From: Clostridium thermobutyricum DSM 4928
GTDB lineage: Bacteria > Bacillota > Clostridia > Clostridiales > Clostridiaceae
DNA: 38,601 bases
Assembly: GCF_002050515.1 (NCBI RefSeq)
Contig: NZ_LTAY01000031.1
Location: 1 to 38,601, forward strand
Reading direction: 5' to 3'
The position numbers were made by a program, and so were the translations under genes. Of the stretch, positions 16,783 through 26,234 are shown in pieces (the stretch's first letter is position 1; the number at the start of each line of letters is the position of its first letter). Below the pieces are notes generated by a model. That model searched no databases, was not told where the DNA came from, and was given only the letters and a program-made list of their open reading frames with translations.

Positions 16783-17089
16783 AAACAGATTTGATGAATT
16801 TAGAAATAGATTAATTAATAATATTAATATCGCAGCACAAGAAATTAAAATAATGAGTATTGCTGATATTCAAAGTAACACTCCTGTTTTAACTGGTACT
16901 TTGAAAAGAAGTATAACAGGAGAAATTGATAAAAATATTAAACATATAAAAGTAGAAGTAGGTTCAAGTTTGATATATGCAAGAAAAGTAGAATTATTAA
17001 ATAAAAGCTATATAAGAACTACTATGAAAGCAAATGAAGCTAAAATAAATTTAATTTTAAATAAATATATAAGGAGGGCTAGTGAATGA
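16769..17089 (+). CDS. HK97 gp10-like tail component
   Basis: 106 residues. The motif SNTPVLTGTLKRSITGEI followed by VEVGSSLIYARKVELLN is the hallmark of the HK97 gp10 family, which works at the head-tail junction. It overlaps its neighbours by 14 and 4 bases, so the connector genes are translated as a coupled block. Confidence 0.85.
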   Translation: MFRVENRFDEFRNRLINNINIAAQEIKIMSIADIQSNTPVLTGTLKRSITGEIDKNIKHIKVEVGSSLIYARKVELLNKSYIRTTMKANEAKINLILNKYIRRASE

Positions 17090-17439
17090 ATTTAAATCTT
17101 ATTCAAAGTGAAATAGCTAAATTAATTCCTGAAAGTTTTGATAGGATAGATGAAAATTTTAATTTTAAAGAAAATAAACTTGCTATTCAAATTGAAATTG
17201 GAGAATCCATACAAGATAAATTATATTGTAATGATATAGGACTTAAAATAATTGTAACTGGCCCAACTGAAAATAAAATGGCAATAAATAATAAAGCAAT
17301 AAATATAGATGAAACTATAAATAATTATATTTTTTCTAATAAAGAAGCAAGAGTATTTAGAGAAAATGTATGGTTACAGAGCATATATGACAATGATAAA
17401 TATAATGTTGTTTTATTATATACAATAAGAGCATATTAA
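17086..17439 (+). CDS. Tail terminator-like protein
   Basis: 117 residues, mixed alpha/beta: NLIQSEIAKLIPESF, KLAIQIEIGESIQDK, NDIGLKIIVTGPTENK, YNVVLLYTIRAY. It lies between the gp10-like gene and the tail tube gene, the normal place of the tail terminator that stops tube growth at the length set by the tape measure. RBS AAGGAGGG. Assignment is mainly by order. Confidence 0.7.
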   Translation: MNLNLIQSEIAKLIPESFDRIDENFNFKENKLAIQIEIGESIQDKLYCNDIGLKIIVTGPTENKMAINNKAINIDETINNYIFSNKEARVFRENVWLQSIYDNDKYNVVLLYTIRAY

Positions 17440-17452
17440 AAGGAGTGATTTT

Positions 17453-18031
17453 ATGGATATAGGAAGTGCAAAAGAGCATGATATTGTAGTTAATGAAGGT
17501 TTTCTATATTACGGAAACTTTTCTAGTATAAGTGCTGATGATACTTTTATAAAAACTTTAGCAGATAAATTACTAGGAGTAACACAAGATAAAGTATCAG
17601 TTTCAATTAAACCTAAAATTAGACAAATAAAAAATGCGGCACAAAAAGTCAAAGGGTGGCAAACTATCGACGAATGGGAAGTAAAAATAACAGGTGAATT
17701 ATTAGATTTTAACGAAAAACTTTTAGAAGCATCTTTATTTAAACAAGTTAAAGATTCAGAAAAAGTTCATTATGAAACTGTACAAGGTTTGATAGATGAA
17801 TCTAATTACAAAGATTTACTTATTGTAGGTAAAAATATTTCAGGTAACCCAATAATAGTTCATGTGAAAAATACTTATAATAATGCTGGAATTACAATGG
17901 ATTTAGTAGGTAAATCTGATGCAGCAGTAAAATTTGAATTTGATTCAGCATATGAAAGTGAAAAAGTAAATCCTGTTGCTATTTATGGTTCATTTACAGA
18001 GATGCAACAAGCACAAGTACAAACACAATAA
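17453..18031 (+). CDS. Major tail (tube) protein
   Basis: 192 residues with a tail-tube pattern: AKEHDIVVNEGFLYYGNF, DKVSVSIKPKIRQIKNA, KGWQTIDEWEVKITGELLDF, and a beta-rich C-terminal half (NPIIVHVKNTYNNAGITMDL). It is followed by a terminator and then the tail chaperones, as in lambda-like siphophages. It polymerises into the non-contractile tail tube. RBS AAAAGGAG. Confidence 0.88.
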   Translation: MDIGSAKEHDIVVNEGFLYYGNFSSISADDTFIKTLADKLLGVTQDKVSVSIKPKIRQIKNAAQKVKGWQTIDEWEVKITGELLDFNEKLLEASLFKQVKDSEKVHYETVQGLIDESNYKDLLIVGKNISGNPIIVHVKNTYNNAGITMDLVGKSDAAVKFEFDSAYESEKVNPVAIYGSFTEMQQAQVQTQ

Positions 18032-18033
18032 AA

Positions 18034-18060
18034 AAGATAGCTCTATTGGGCTATCTTATT
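18034..18060 (+). terminator. Terminator after the tail tube gene
   Basis: AAGATAGCTC (18034-18043) pairs with GGGCTATCTT (18048-18057), 10 pairs with one G-U, loop TATT, then ATTAATTT. It probably lowers expression of the chaperone and tape-measure genes relative to the abundant tube protein. Confidence 0.82.
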
Positions 18061-18076
18061 AATTTAGGAGGATATT

Positions 18077-18595
18077 ATGGAATTAAAAATTAATACTGAA
18101 AAAGGATTAGAAATAATAAATGTAATCAATAAATTAGGGCTAAAAGAAAAAGTTAAAGATGTTGTTATAGGTGATGAAATAGTAAGGAATAAAAAAATAG
18201 CAGTACAAATTAAAGAAAATCAATATCACGAAAATGTTTTAAAACTAATAGAGAAAAAAATGACTAAATCTGAATATGATAGCTTAAGTACTGAAGAACA
18301 AGAAATGTTTTTAAAAGAAAATCTAACTAAAGATTTAATAAAACAAGGAAATGAGCTAAATAATACAAAATTAGAGCTTTCAAATTATATACAAGAATAT
18401 GGGTTCGATTTAATTTATACAGCAATTATAGAAAGATTTTATGGGAATAAAGATTTAATATACAAAACTTTAGCTAGTCTTTTTAATACAGATATTGAAA
18501 TAATAAAAAATCAAAGTTTAAATGAAACTATTAAAATGATAAAAGAATTATTAGAATGTCAAGATTTAAAAGAAGTAATTAACATTTTTATGTAA
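18077..18595 (+). CDS. Tail assembly chaperone (gpG-like)
   Basis: 172 residues, helical and acidic (LKINTEKGLEIINVINKLGL ... SLNETIKMIKELLECQDLKE). Its place between tube and tape measure and its size match the upstream chaperone of siphophages. The frame ends ATT TTT ATG TAA, and an open -1 frame continues for 112 codons, so most ribosomes would stop here while a fraction makes the longer gpGT-like fusion. It binds the tape measure protein and prevents its aggregation. Confidence 0.85.
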   Translation: MELKINTEKGLEIINVINKLGLKEKVKDVVIGDEIVRNKKIAVQIKENQYHENVLKLIEKKMTKSEYDSLSTEEQEMFLKENLTKDLIKQGNELNNTKLELSNYIQEYGFDLIYTAIIERFYGNKDLIYKTLASLFNTDIEIIKNQSLNETIKMIKELLECQDLKEVINIFM

Positions 18596-18621
18596 GCACT
18601 CAACTTGAAGAAGTTGGGTGC
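18586..18621 (+). promoter_or_regulatory. Programmed -1 frameshift site with stem-loop
   Basis: A run of five T (18585-18589) lies just before the stop. Six bases after it, GCACTCAACTT (18596-18606) pairs with AAGTTGGGTGC (18611-18621), 11 pairs with one G-U and a GAAG loop. A slip of one base back on the TTT codon (18587-18589) re-pairs perfectly and enters the open -1 frame. The site is not a canonical X-XXY-YYZ heptamer, so it probably relies on P-site slippage. Confidence 0.82.
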
Positions 18622-18927
18622 AATTTAATTGCAATTCTAATTAAATATAATGCTTATTTTAATATATTATCTTTAGATATTGATAAAGGTTCACCAATAA
18701 TTCTTAATATAATATCTCAATTTTTAAATGATAGATATTTCATTCAACATACTTTTGAAAATTCAATTTATTCAGCTTTAGGAAATGATTATATAAGCTT
18801 TAAAGATTTTATTAATCATATTAAAAATAATAATCCTTTTGAAGCCGAAAAAAATAAAAAAGAAAAAGAATTAAAGCTTAAGAAAATAAAATCAGAACAT
18901 AATAGGTTGTTAAAAAGCTTAATTTAG
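18589..18927 (+). CDS. Frameshift extension of tail chaperone (gpT-like)
   Basis: A 112-codon -1 frame opens at 18583 and ends with TAG at 18925-18927; it has no credible start or ribosome site of its own. It reads VSTQLEEVGCNLIAILIKYN, then ILSLDIDKGSPIILNIISQF and a Lys/Glu-rich end. Joined to residues 1-171 of the upstream frame it gives a fusion of about 283 residues. In lambda the T domain binds tail tube protein while G binds the tape measure; the same logic is expected here. Confidence 0.82.
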   Translation, partial: YVSTQLEEVGCNLIAILIKYNAYFNILSLDIDKGSPIILNIISQFLNDRYFIQHTFENSIYSALGNDYISFKDFINHIKNNNPFEAEKNKKEKELKLKKIKSEHNRLLKSLI

Positions 18928-18941
18928 AAAGGAGTGTTTGA

Positions 18942-21302
18942 ATGAGCGAAGTTTATAAGGCTAGTGGTTCTATCACGATAGATGTTAATCAAGCAGTAAT
19001 TGCATTTAATACTATCGAGAAAAAATCTAAGCAATCAACTACTGAAATAGAAAAATCAACTACTAAAACTAAAAAATTTGGTGAAAAACTATCCGGTTTT
19101 GGGGACAAAATGACAAAAAGAGTTACACTACCTTTAGCTGGTGTTGCAGCTGCTTCATTTAAATTGGCATCAGATTTAAATGAAAATATAAATAAAGCTG
19201 ATGTAGTTTTTAAAGGCAATGCAGCAACAGTAGAAAAATGGGCTGATACATCACTTCAAAAAATGGGTATGTGTAAAAGTTCAGCTTTAGAAATGGCAGC
19301 AAAATTCGGAGATATGGGTTCAGCTATGGGATTAAATTCTCAGCAAACTATGGATTATTCAATGAATTTAACTCAACTTGCAGCAGATTTAGCATCATTT
19401 AAAAACATAAGTATAGAACGTGCTAGTCAAGCATTAACAGGAGTTTATACTGGTGAAACTGAATCACTTAAAGGTTTAGGTTATGTTATGACACAAACAA
19501 ACCTACAAGCCTTTGCATTAGCTACAGGATTTAAAAAAGCAAGTGGTAATAGTATTGAAGCACAAAAAGCAGCTATAGGAGTTGAAAAAGCTCAAAAGAA
19601 ACTTAATGAAACCATGAAAAAGTATGGTAAAAATTCACTTGAAACTAAAGAAGCAAGTGTAAATTTAGCTTCAGCACAAGATAAATTAAAAAAAGCTATG
19701 AATGGTGGAACATTACAATTAACACAAGCAGAGCAAGTCCAACTAAGATATAAATACATCATGGCTCAAACTAAAGATGCTCAAGGGGATTTTGCAAGAA
19801 CAAGCGACCAAGCTGCAAATGCTGGAAGAATATTTAAAGAATCTGTAAAAGCTTTAGGAGGTACAATAGGTACAAATTTATTGCCTATTTTCACACCATT
19901 TATTAATGATGCTAATAAATTAATTCAAAAATTTGCTGGTATGTCAGAAGGTCAACAACACTTAATATTAGGCCTAGGAGGATTTGCGGCTGCTATTGGT
20001 CCAGTTACTAAAGGAATTTCAAATTTTGGGAAGGGAGTAAAAAGAACAACTAAATTTATAAAAGACTTTCCAGGAAACATTAAAAAAGGTGTTGGAGCAA
20101 TAAAAAACTTTGCAGTAGCTACTAAAAACGGAACTAATTTATTAGGTAAGTTTGGTAAAGGATTAATTAAAGCTACTAAAGCCGTAGGTAAATTCACATT
20201 AAAATTAATTAAAGCTGTTGGAAAAGGCTTATTAAAATTTGGTAAGGCTATTGTTTCATGTATTAAATCATTAGGTAAATTTACATTAAAACTAATCCAA
20301 GCTACAGGACGAGGACTTTTAAAGTTTGGAAAAGCTATTTTATCTTGCATTAAAAGTTTTGGTAAGTTTACACTTGCGATATTAAAAAACACAGGAGTAG
20401 CATTAAAAAATGCGGCTATTTGGGTAGCACAAAAAGCTAAATTACTAGCCTATAAAGCAGCACAATTAGCAGTTACAGGAGCAACTAAAGCAATGACATT
20501 AGCACAGAAAGCTTTAAATTTAGTTATGGAAACTAATCCAATAATATTAGTAATCACTTTATTACTCGGATTGGCAGCAGTTTTTGTAACATTATATAAA
20601 AAATGTGATTGGTTTAGAAACGGTGTAAATGCAGTATGGTCTAAAATAACTAATATATTTAATAATTTCTCTAATTTTTTAAGTGGAATTTTTGCTACTG
20701 ATTGGACTAAAAGTTTTGGTATTTTCGGTAATATAATAAATGCTTTTATGCACAATTTATCAAATATATTTAGTTCTATAAAAAATATATTTGGTGGACT
20801 TATTGACTTTATAACTGGAGTATTTACTGGAAATTGGAGTAAAGCATGGCATGGAGTAGTTCGTTTATTTGGTGGAATAATGTCAGGATTAGGAGCTGTT
20901 ATAAAAGCACCTTTAAACGCAGTTATAGGATTAATAAATATGGCTATAGACGGGCTTAATAGCATAAGTTTTACTGTCCCAAGCTTTATACCTGGAATTG
21001 GAGGAAAACACTTTGGTGTAAATATTCCTAAAATGAGTTATTTATATACTGGAGCTGTTTTTGATGAACCTACATTACTTGGTAATAATACAGTTGTAGG
21101 TGATAAATTTAAAGGACAAGGCAGTCAAAGAGAGTATGTTTTACCTGAACCTATGATTAGAAAAGTAGTTTCAGAAGAAGTAACAAAAGCTATAAATCAG
21201 TTAGGAATTTATTTAGATGGTAGACAAGTTGGAAGATGTTTAGCTAAATATAAAGATGAAATGGATAACGTGAATAAAAGTTTAAATCCATTTCTTATGT
21301 AG
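18942..21302 (+). CDS. Tail tape measure protein
   Basis: 786 residues. The N-terminal region has the usual tape-measure core (AADLASFKNISIERASQALTG, GLGYVMTQ). The middle (about 380-510) has tandem 29-residue repeats rich in Gly/Lys/Phe (GKFTLKLIKAVGKGLLKFGK). Hydrophobic segments (METNPIILVITLLLGLAAVF) likely insert in the host membrane at ejection. The C-terminal part, FIPGIGGKHFGVNIPKM, is common in Clostridium phages. At roughly 0.15 nm per residue a tail of about 115 nm is expected. No lysozyme or peptidase domain is seen. Confidence 0.93.
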   Translation: MSEVYKASGSITIDVNQAVIAFNTIEKKSKQSTTEIEKSTTKTKKFGEKLSGFGDKMTKRVTLPLAGVAAASFKLASDLNENINKADVVFKGNAATVEKWADTSLQKMGMCKSSALEMAAKFGDMGSAMGLNSQQTMDYSMNLTQLAADLASFKNISIERASQALTGVYTGETESLKGLGYVMTQTNLQAFALATGFKKASGNSIEAQKAAIGVEKAQKKLNETMKKYGKNSLETKEASVNLASAQDKLKKAMNGGTLQLTQAEQVQLRYKYIMAQTKDAQGDFARTSDQAANAGRIFKESVKALGGTIGTNLLPIFTPFINDANKLIQKFAGMSEGQQHLILGLGGFAAAIGPVTKGISNFGKGVKRTTKFIKDFPGNIKKGVGAIKNFAVATKNGTNLLGKFGKGLIKATKAVGKFTLKLIKAVGKGLLKFGKAIVSCIKSLGKFTLKLIQATGRGLLKFGKAILSCIKSFGKFTLAILKNTGVALKNAAIWVAQKAKLLAYKAAQLAVTGATKAMTLAQKALNLVMETNPIILVITLLLGLAAVFVTLYKKCDWFRNGVNAVWSKITNIFNNFSNFLSGIFATDWTKSFGIFGNIINAFMHNLSNIFSSIKNIFGGLIDFITGVFTGNWSKAWHGVVRLFGGIMSGLGAVIKAPLNAVIGLINMAIDGLNSISFTVPSFIPGIGGKHFGVNIPKMSYLYTGAVFDEPTLLGNNTVVGDKFKGQGSQREYVLPEPMIRKVVSEEVTKAINQLGIYLDGRQVGRCLAKYKDEMDNVNKSLNPFLM
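20187..20400 (+). repeat. 87-bp tandem repeat inside the tape measure gene
   Basis: Copies begin with GGTAAATTCAC at 20187, GGTAAATTTAC at 20274 and GGTAAGTTTAC at 20361, giving two full 87-bp (29-codon) units and a diverged third. Most differences are at third positions. Gain or loss of a unit would change tail length in steps of about 4 nm. Confidence 0.8.
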
Positions 21303-21313
21303 GAGGTAATAAA

Positions 21314-22030
21314 ATGGATTTAGATTTAAATACACTTAGATTCAATGGATGTGATTCTTTAGAAGATTTTTTTGTAGGAGTTCAAAGTTATCCTGATATA
21401 CCTACTACAAACGAGAACTATGAAACCTATAATGTCGAAGGTAAAAGCGGTTCTTTAATTGTAAATAAAGGAACTTATAACGATAAAACAATTCCTTTTG
21501 AATTAGTTCTTTTGAAAACAGATAATTTTCATCAGAGATTCGATTCAATAAATTCATGGTTAGATAATATCAATGATAATAGGCTTATTTATGATAGAGT
21601 AGATAAGTGTTACAGAGTAAAAAAAGTTATAAAAGATAATATTAAAAGACAGGCTTATTATGGAGAAGGTGAATTTAAAATATCTTTTCTATGTGAGCCT
21701 TTTTTAACTGATATAGAAAAGACAAAGTTTAATATAACTAATAATAACTTTGTTTTTTATTATTTGGGAACACAAGAAGCCCCATTGAATTTAAAAGTAT
21801 TTGGGACTGGTGATGTTTCTATAACATTAAATAACAATACTATGAGAGTTTCTAATGTAAGTGATTATATAACTATTGATTCTGAATTAAAACAGATAAG
21901 GGATAATGAAAATGAATCAAAAGATTTAGAAACAATAGGTAATTATTTTTATGTAACTCCAGGTAAAAATATTTTAAGTTTTGAAAATGTTTCTAAAATA
22001 GAAGCAGAATATTTAGCACTTTATAAATAA
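21314..22030 (+). CDS. Distal tail protein (Dit)
   Basis: 238 residues. The N-terminal part, RFNGCDSLEDFFVGVQSYPD ... ETYNVEGKSGSLIVNKGTYN with DKTIPFELVLL, matches SPP1 gp19.1/Dit proteins; the C-terminal half, PLNLKVFGTGDVSITLNNNT, is the galectin-like domain. Dit forms the hexameric hub between tail tube and baseplate. Order tape measure-Dit-Tal is standard. RBS AGGAGG. Confidence 0.88.
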   Translation: MDLDLNTLRFNGCDSLEDFFVGVQSYPDIPTTNENYETYNVEGKSGSLIVNKGTYNDKTIPFELVLLKTDNFHQRFDSINSWLDNINDNRLIYDRVDKCYRVKKVIKDNIKRQAYYGEGEFKISFLCEPFLTDIEKTKFNITNNNFVFYYLGTQEAPLNLKVFGTGDVSITLNNNTMRVSNVSDYITIDSELKQIRDNENESKDLETIGNYFYVTPGKNILSFENVSKIEAEYLALYK

Positions 22031-22046
22031 AAAAGAGGTGAACAAA

Positions 22047-24002
22047 TTGAATAATATTATAAGAATTGCTATATTTCCACCAGGAACACCAAGAGATATA
22101 GTCCTAACTACTAATGGGTTTGTTTTAGATAATTATTGTACAAAAGCAGAAGGATTTATAGACCTAGCTGGAAACTTTAGAATTGAAGCTAGTTTTATTA
22201 ATCATAAAGAAATACCAACAATTGAAAAAGGACATATTTTAAAAGTAACTGATGAAAATGGCGAAGATGAAATATTTCAAATAACAACTTATAATCCAGG
22301 ATTAATGATTACAGAAATTATAGGCTTTCAAATTACAATAACTGAAACTCAATCTTTATGGCTAGATGATGTAAGACCAACTCAAACGTCAGGGCTTGTG
22401 GCGTTACAGACTTTATTAGATTCATCTAATAGCTTTGGATTTAAAAAAGAAATATTCGTTAATTCTGATATTCAAACTATAAATACTGCATATTATCAAG
22501 ATATGAATATGTTTAAAGCTATTCACGATTGCGACCAATCATTTTTAAGTAGATGGGGTGGGGAAGTATACAGACATCAATACAACTTATATATAAATCA
22601 AAGAGTAGGTAATGATAGAGGTATAGTAATAAGAGAAGGTAAAAACCTTACAGGCTTCACAGCTAATACAAACGAAGATAATTTAGTTACTATTGCAAAA
22701 GGAAAAGGATATAACGGTATTCATGGAGATTATATAGAAAGCCCATTGAAGAATAATTATTCTCGTGCATTTACTAAAGTAATTGAGTATAGCGACGTTA
22801 AGGTAAGAACTGAAAGTGATGCAGATGACGAAGGATTTGCGACTTTAGAGGAAGCTCAAATAGAACTTAATAGAAGAATAAAAGAAGAATTTTCTAAAAA
22901 TCATATTGACGAAATAAAAGCAACTTATAATATAAATTTTGTTCAATTAGCTTTAACAGAAGAATATAAAAATTATGCTTACTTAGAAAAAGTAGATATA
23001 GGAGATACAGTATCAGTTATAATAGATAGCTTATCAATTACAATAAATACTAGAGTAACAGAGAAGAAAATTGATTATTTAACAGGGAAAATAATAGAAT
23101 TAACTTTATCTAATAATCCAGTTGATAATATAAAATCTGATTCACAAGTAATATCAGATATTAAAAATATTTTATATAAAAATAATAATTCTAGTTTAAG
23201 TGAATATATAGATTCAATGATGAGAGCAAGTATAAAAAATAGTTATGCTGTATATAAAGAAAATGAAGCTTTATTCATGGATAATCAAGATATTAATTTA
23301 GCTAAAAATGTTGTAATAGCTAATAAAAATGGAATTGGATTCAGCCAAAACGGATATAAAGGCCCTTATACTTATGGATTTACTATTGATGGTAAACTAA
23401 ATGCAAGTTTAATCCAAACTGGTATATTATCAACTGTTTTAATTCAAAATTCAGATGGGAGCTTTAAAATTGATTTAAGTCAAAGTGGGGGAGCAAAATT
23501 TTATAATAATGGGAAAAAAGCAATAAATATTTCAAATAACTCATTTGACTTATATGATTGGTATCATGATGGGAAATTTATAGGTAGCTTGGCATCTATG
23601 ACAAGGATAGAAAATAAAGATATAGCCCTTATTCAGTTAGCAAATAGTAAAAATAGTATTGTTAGTATAGCCTATCCTAACAACAATGAATATACATCAT
23701 ATATTGAATTTGATAAATTTAATATAGCTGGTAATAGTTTTGATAAACCAATCCAAGTAAGAGAAGAAACAAATTTTGGTTGGAATTTATTGTACAGAGC
23801 TCAATTATCAAATGATGATAAATCAGGATGGGTATATGTTAATAGCGAAAGAGCTGAAATTTCAATAGGTGAATACTTTGTTCATTGTATGAAAGATAAA
23901 GTTACAATGGGTAAAAATAAGCAGAGTGCAATAACAATAAAAGATGATGGAATACATCTATACGGGAATGTTTATGTAGGAGATAGACTTGTAAATTTAT
24001 AA
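22047..24002 (+). CDS. Tail-associated protein (Tal / gp37-like)
   Basis: 651 residues from TTG 22047, after AGAGGTG; a GTG at 22038 is part of that ribosome site. Residues about 1-350 form the Tal N-terminal hub fold (YRHQYNLYINQRVGNDRGIVIREGKNLTGF), shared with Siphovirus gp37-like tail proteins. The C-terminal 250 residues are beta-rich and Asn-rich, fitting a fibre or spike. No catalytic peptidase or glycosidase motif is evident. It probably closes the tail tip and contacts the cell wall. Confidence 0.85.
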   Translation: MNNIIRIAIFPPGTPRDIVLTTNGFVLDNYCTKAEGFIDLAGNFRIEASFINHKEIPTIEKGHILKVTDENGEDEIFQITTYNPGLMITEIIGFQITITETQSLWLDDVRPTQTSGLVALQTLLDSSNSFGFKKEIFVNSDIQTINTAYYQDMNMFKAIHDCDQSFLSRWGGEVYRHQYNLYINQRVGNDRGIVIREGKNLTGFTANTNEDNLVTIAKGKGYNGIHGDYIESPLKNNYSRAFTKVIEYSDVKVRTESDADDEGFATLEEAQIELNRRIKEEFSKNHIDEIKATYNINFVQLALTEEYKNYAYLEKVDIGDTVSVIIDSLSITINTRVTEKKIDYLTGKIIELTLSNNPVDNIKSDSQVISDIKNILYKNNNSSLSEYIDSMMRASIKNSYAVYKENEALFMDNQDINLAKNVVIANKNGIGFSQNGYKGPYTYGFTIDGKLNASLIQTGILSTVLIQNSDGSFKIDLSQSGGAKFYNNGKKAINISNNSFDLYDWYHDGKFIGSLASMTRIENKDIALIQLANSKNSIVSIAYPNNNEYTSYIEFDKFNIAGNSFDKPIQVREETNFGWNLLYRAQLSNDDKSGWVYVNSERAEISIGEYFVHCMKDKVTMGKNKQSAITIKDDGIHLYGNVYVGDRLVNL

Positions 24003-24022
24003 TTTGAAAGGAGAGTGATTAA

Positions 24023-25825
24023 ATGAAATATATAGTAAATAAAACAATTAATATTGATAAGAATGAAATTACAAGTATAAAAGCTGTTGAAAATGATATG
24101 AAAACACGTTTTATTAATTTTCAATTACTTGCAAATAATCAACCTTTAGATTTAACTGGATTAACTGTAAGAGTATATGGGAAAACTTCAAAAGGAACAG
24201 AAGTATTTAACGATTTAAATATTATAGATAGCACAAAAGGTCTTGTAGAATTAGGATTAACAAGGCCTTTTTTAGTTGCTGGAATAACAGAATATCAATT
24301 AAAAATATATACATCTGATAACGGAGTATTAAGTTCTAATATTCTTCAAATTGATGTTACTAAAGACTTAATGAGTAATAATTCTATAGAAACAAGTAAC
24401 GAATATACTTCAATAGAAAAAGCATTTCAACAAGTAGATGATTCAATTAATAAAATAAATTCAGCAATAGTTGATGTTAAAGCTAATCAAATTGGTGGAA
24501 CTAACTTATTAGATAATACAGATTTAGCTAATCCGATTCAAATGTTTAATAATACCCCAAACATTCAACTTATCGTTGACAAAACATTTCAAAGACAAAC
24601 GTCTATTTATAATGAAAAATTAATAGGGCTTCAAAGTGCAGGTGATAGTTTTGGTGATACCTACACATCACTTTTTAAAACAAATGATAAAATAATTCAA
24701 CCTGATACAACCTATACAATATCATTTAACTATATGAGCTTACATGCTGCAGGAGATATAAGTTCAAGTTGTTTCTTGTATTTCAATAAAAATGATGGAA
24801 CACAAGAAGTAGTATATATGGATGTTGATTTAGCAAGTCATGGAGAAAACTGGTTTAAGTATGTAAAAACATTCACCACACCAACAGATATAAAAAATAT
24901 AGAAGTAAGATTTGGTTTTAGGTGTACAGCTTTTGCGTGGTTAGCTATAGATGGGGTTAAATTAGAGAAAGGAACTATGGCTACGGATTGGAGTCCAAAC
25001 CCTTTAGATTGGCGAAATGAGGTTGGAAATGGCGTAAATTTAATAAGTTCAAGCAATTGTATTTTAACTGCTGATAGAATAGCTTTTCCAACTAGACTAA
25101 AGCCCAACACAATGTATACATTAAATATGGGGAATATTAAATATGATGGGGCTTGTTTGAATGTGTATAGAACATCAGATGATTATACTAAGAATGAAAC
25201 AAAGCCATTACAGACTATATTAGATTGGGAAAATATAAGGGGGATATATACTTTTGAAACTAATTCTCTAATTCCAGATAATGAAGATTTATATTTTGTC
25301 TTTTGGGGTGGTGGAATTAATGACAAATACCCTAATTCTAATAAAAAAATAAAATTGGAAGAAGGGATAGTATCAACTCCATATTGTGAATCCGTAAATA
25401 CTAATTCTAAGCAAATAGAATCTTGCAGAAATGATATAAACAACAATACTAAACAAATAGCAAGTAACAGTTCATCAATCAATGACCTATATAACTGGGT
25501 AAATAAGAATATACAAATGGAATACATTTCAGGAGCAACATCATTAACCCTACAGGCTAACAAAGCTTATTACCTTGATGGTCAACACGTTGCAGATATA
25601 ACTAGCATAGACCATTCAGCATTAAAAGATGGAGAAAAGGTATATTTCTATGTAGCTTCAGGTGACCAACTCGCTCATATAGTTTTCAGAAGACAAGGAC
25701 TATGTAATCAAAATGTTAGAGTTTGGCTACCACGAGGACAAGACTTTTGGATTACAGGGAATGACAATGGAGATACCATTTTTACTTTAATGAAAATTGG
25801 GGACGCTATGAGATTTTTAAGTTAA
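24023..25825 (+). CDS. Baseplate upper / receptor-binding protein
   Basis: 600 residues. The N-terminal 125 residues (NDMKTRFINFQLLANNQPLD, LTGLTVRVYGKTSKGTEVF) form a BppU-like baseplate domain. Two jelly-roll carbohydrate-binding-like modules follow, each opening with GTNLLDNT or GVNLISSS and closing with KLEKGTMATDWSP or KLEEGIVSTPY. A coiled-coil linker (about 480-510) leads to a C-terminal beta head. This layout suits a receptor-binding protein recognising cell-surface sugars, so host range is probably set here. Confidence 0.85.
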   Translation: MKYIVNKTINIDKNEITSIKAVENDMKTRFINFQLLANNQPLDLTGLTVRVYGKTSKGTEVFNDLNIIDSTKGLVELGLTRPFLVAGITEYQLKIYTSDNGVLSSNILQIDVTKDLMSNNSIETSNEYTSIEKAFQQVDDSINKINSAIVDVKANQIGGTNLLDNTDLANPIQMFNNTPNIQLIVDKTFQRQTSIYNEKLIGLQSAGDSFGDTYTSLFKTNDKIIQPDTTYTISFNYMSLHAAGDISSSCFLYFNKNDGTQEVVYMDVDLASHGENWFKYVKTFTTPTDIKNIEVRFGFRCTAFAWLAIDGVKLEKGTMATDWSPNPLDWRNEVGNGVNLISSSNCILTADRIAFPTRLKPNTMYTLNMGNIKYDGACLNVYRTSDDYTKNETKPLQTILDWENIRGIYTFETNSLIPDNEDLYFVFWGGGINDKYPNSNKKIKLEEGIVSTPYCESVNTNSKQIESCRNDINNNTKQIASNSSSINDLYNWVNKNIQMEYISGATSLTLQANKAYYLDGQHVADITSIDHSALKDGEKVYFYVASGDQLAHIVFRRQGLCNQNVRVWLPRGQDFWITGNDNGDTIFTLMKIGDAMRFLS

Positions 25826-25840
25826 AAGGAGTGATTTAAA

Positions 25841-26233
25841 TTGCACAGTAAAAATTTTTTATTTTGGAAAACAGCTTTTGAAAGAAAGCAAGTTGATATT
25901 TACACTTTAGCACAAATGACTGGGGTAAATGGGGAATTAACTTCAGATGAATTTCAAGAGATAACAGGAATGAATTATATTCCTGATACATCAACAAATA
26001 AAGTTAATTTTGTATCAACAAGTGATATAATGCAGCAATTAGCAATGAGCAAGATTAATAATATGCAAAAAGATAAAATGATTAGTGATTTAGCTAATCA
26101 AATAGCACTAAATAAAATAAATAGTATGCAAAAAGATATGATTATAAACAACTTATCTAAACAAATTGCAAATAATAAATTAGAATTAATGGAATTAAAA
26201 AACAAAGAAAATTTAGTAAAGGCAGGTAATTAA
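25841..26233 (+). CDS. XkdX-like tail protein, first copy
   Basis: 130 residues from TTG 25841 after AAAAGGAG. The N-terminal 45 residues (FLFWKTAFERKQVDIYTLAQ ... LTSDEFQEITGMNY) match the short XkdX family. The rest contains two imperfect helical repeats, INNMQKDKMISDLANQIAL and INSMQKDMIINNLSKQIAN, likely a coiled coil. XkdX proteins lie at the end of tail operons; their role is not settled. Confidence 0.8.
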   Translation: MHSKNFLFWKTAFERKQVDIYTLAQMTGVNGELTSDEFQEITGMNYIPDTSTNKVNFVSTSDIMQQLAMSKINNMQKDKMISDLANQIALNKINSMQKDMIINNLSKQIANNKLELMELKNKENLVKAGN

Positions 26234-26234
26234 T

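Noticed and set aside
19952..20965. Long minus-strand frames (19952-20392, 20450-20965) inside the tape measure gene
   Set aside because: They are shadows of the repetitive coding sequence, have no ribosome sites and oppose a clear gene.
24838..25563. Minus-strand frames inside the baseplate gene
   Set aside because: No ribosome sites and the plus-strand gene is clearly coding.
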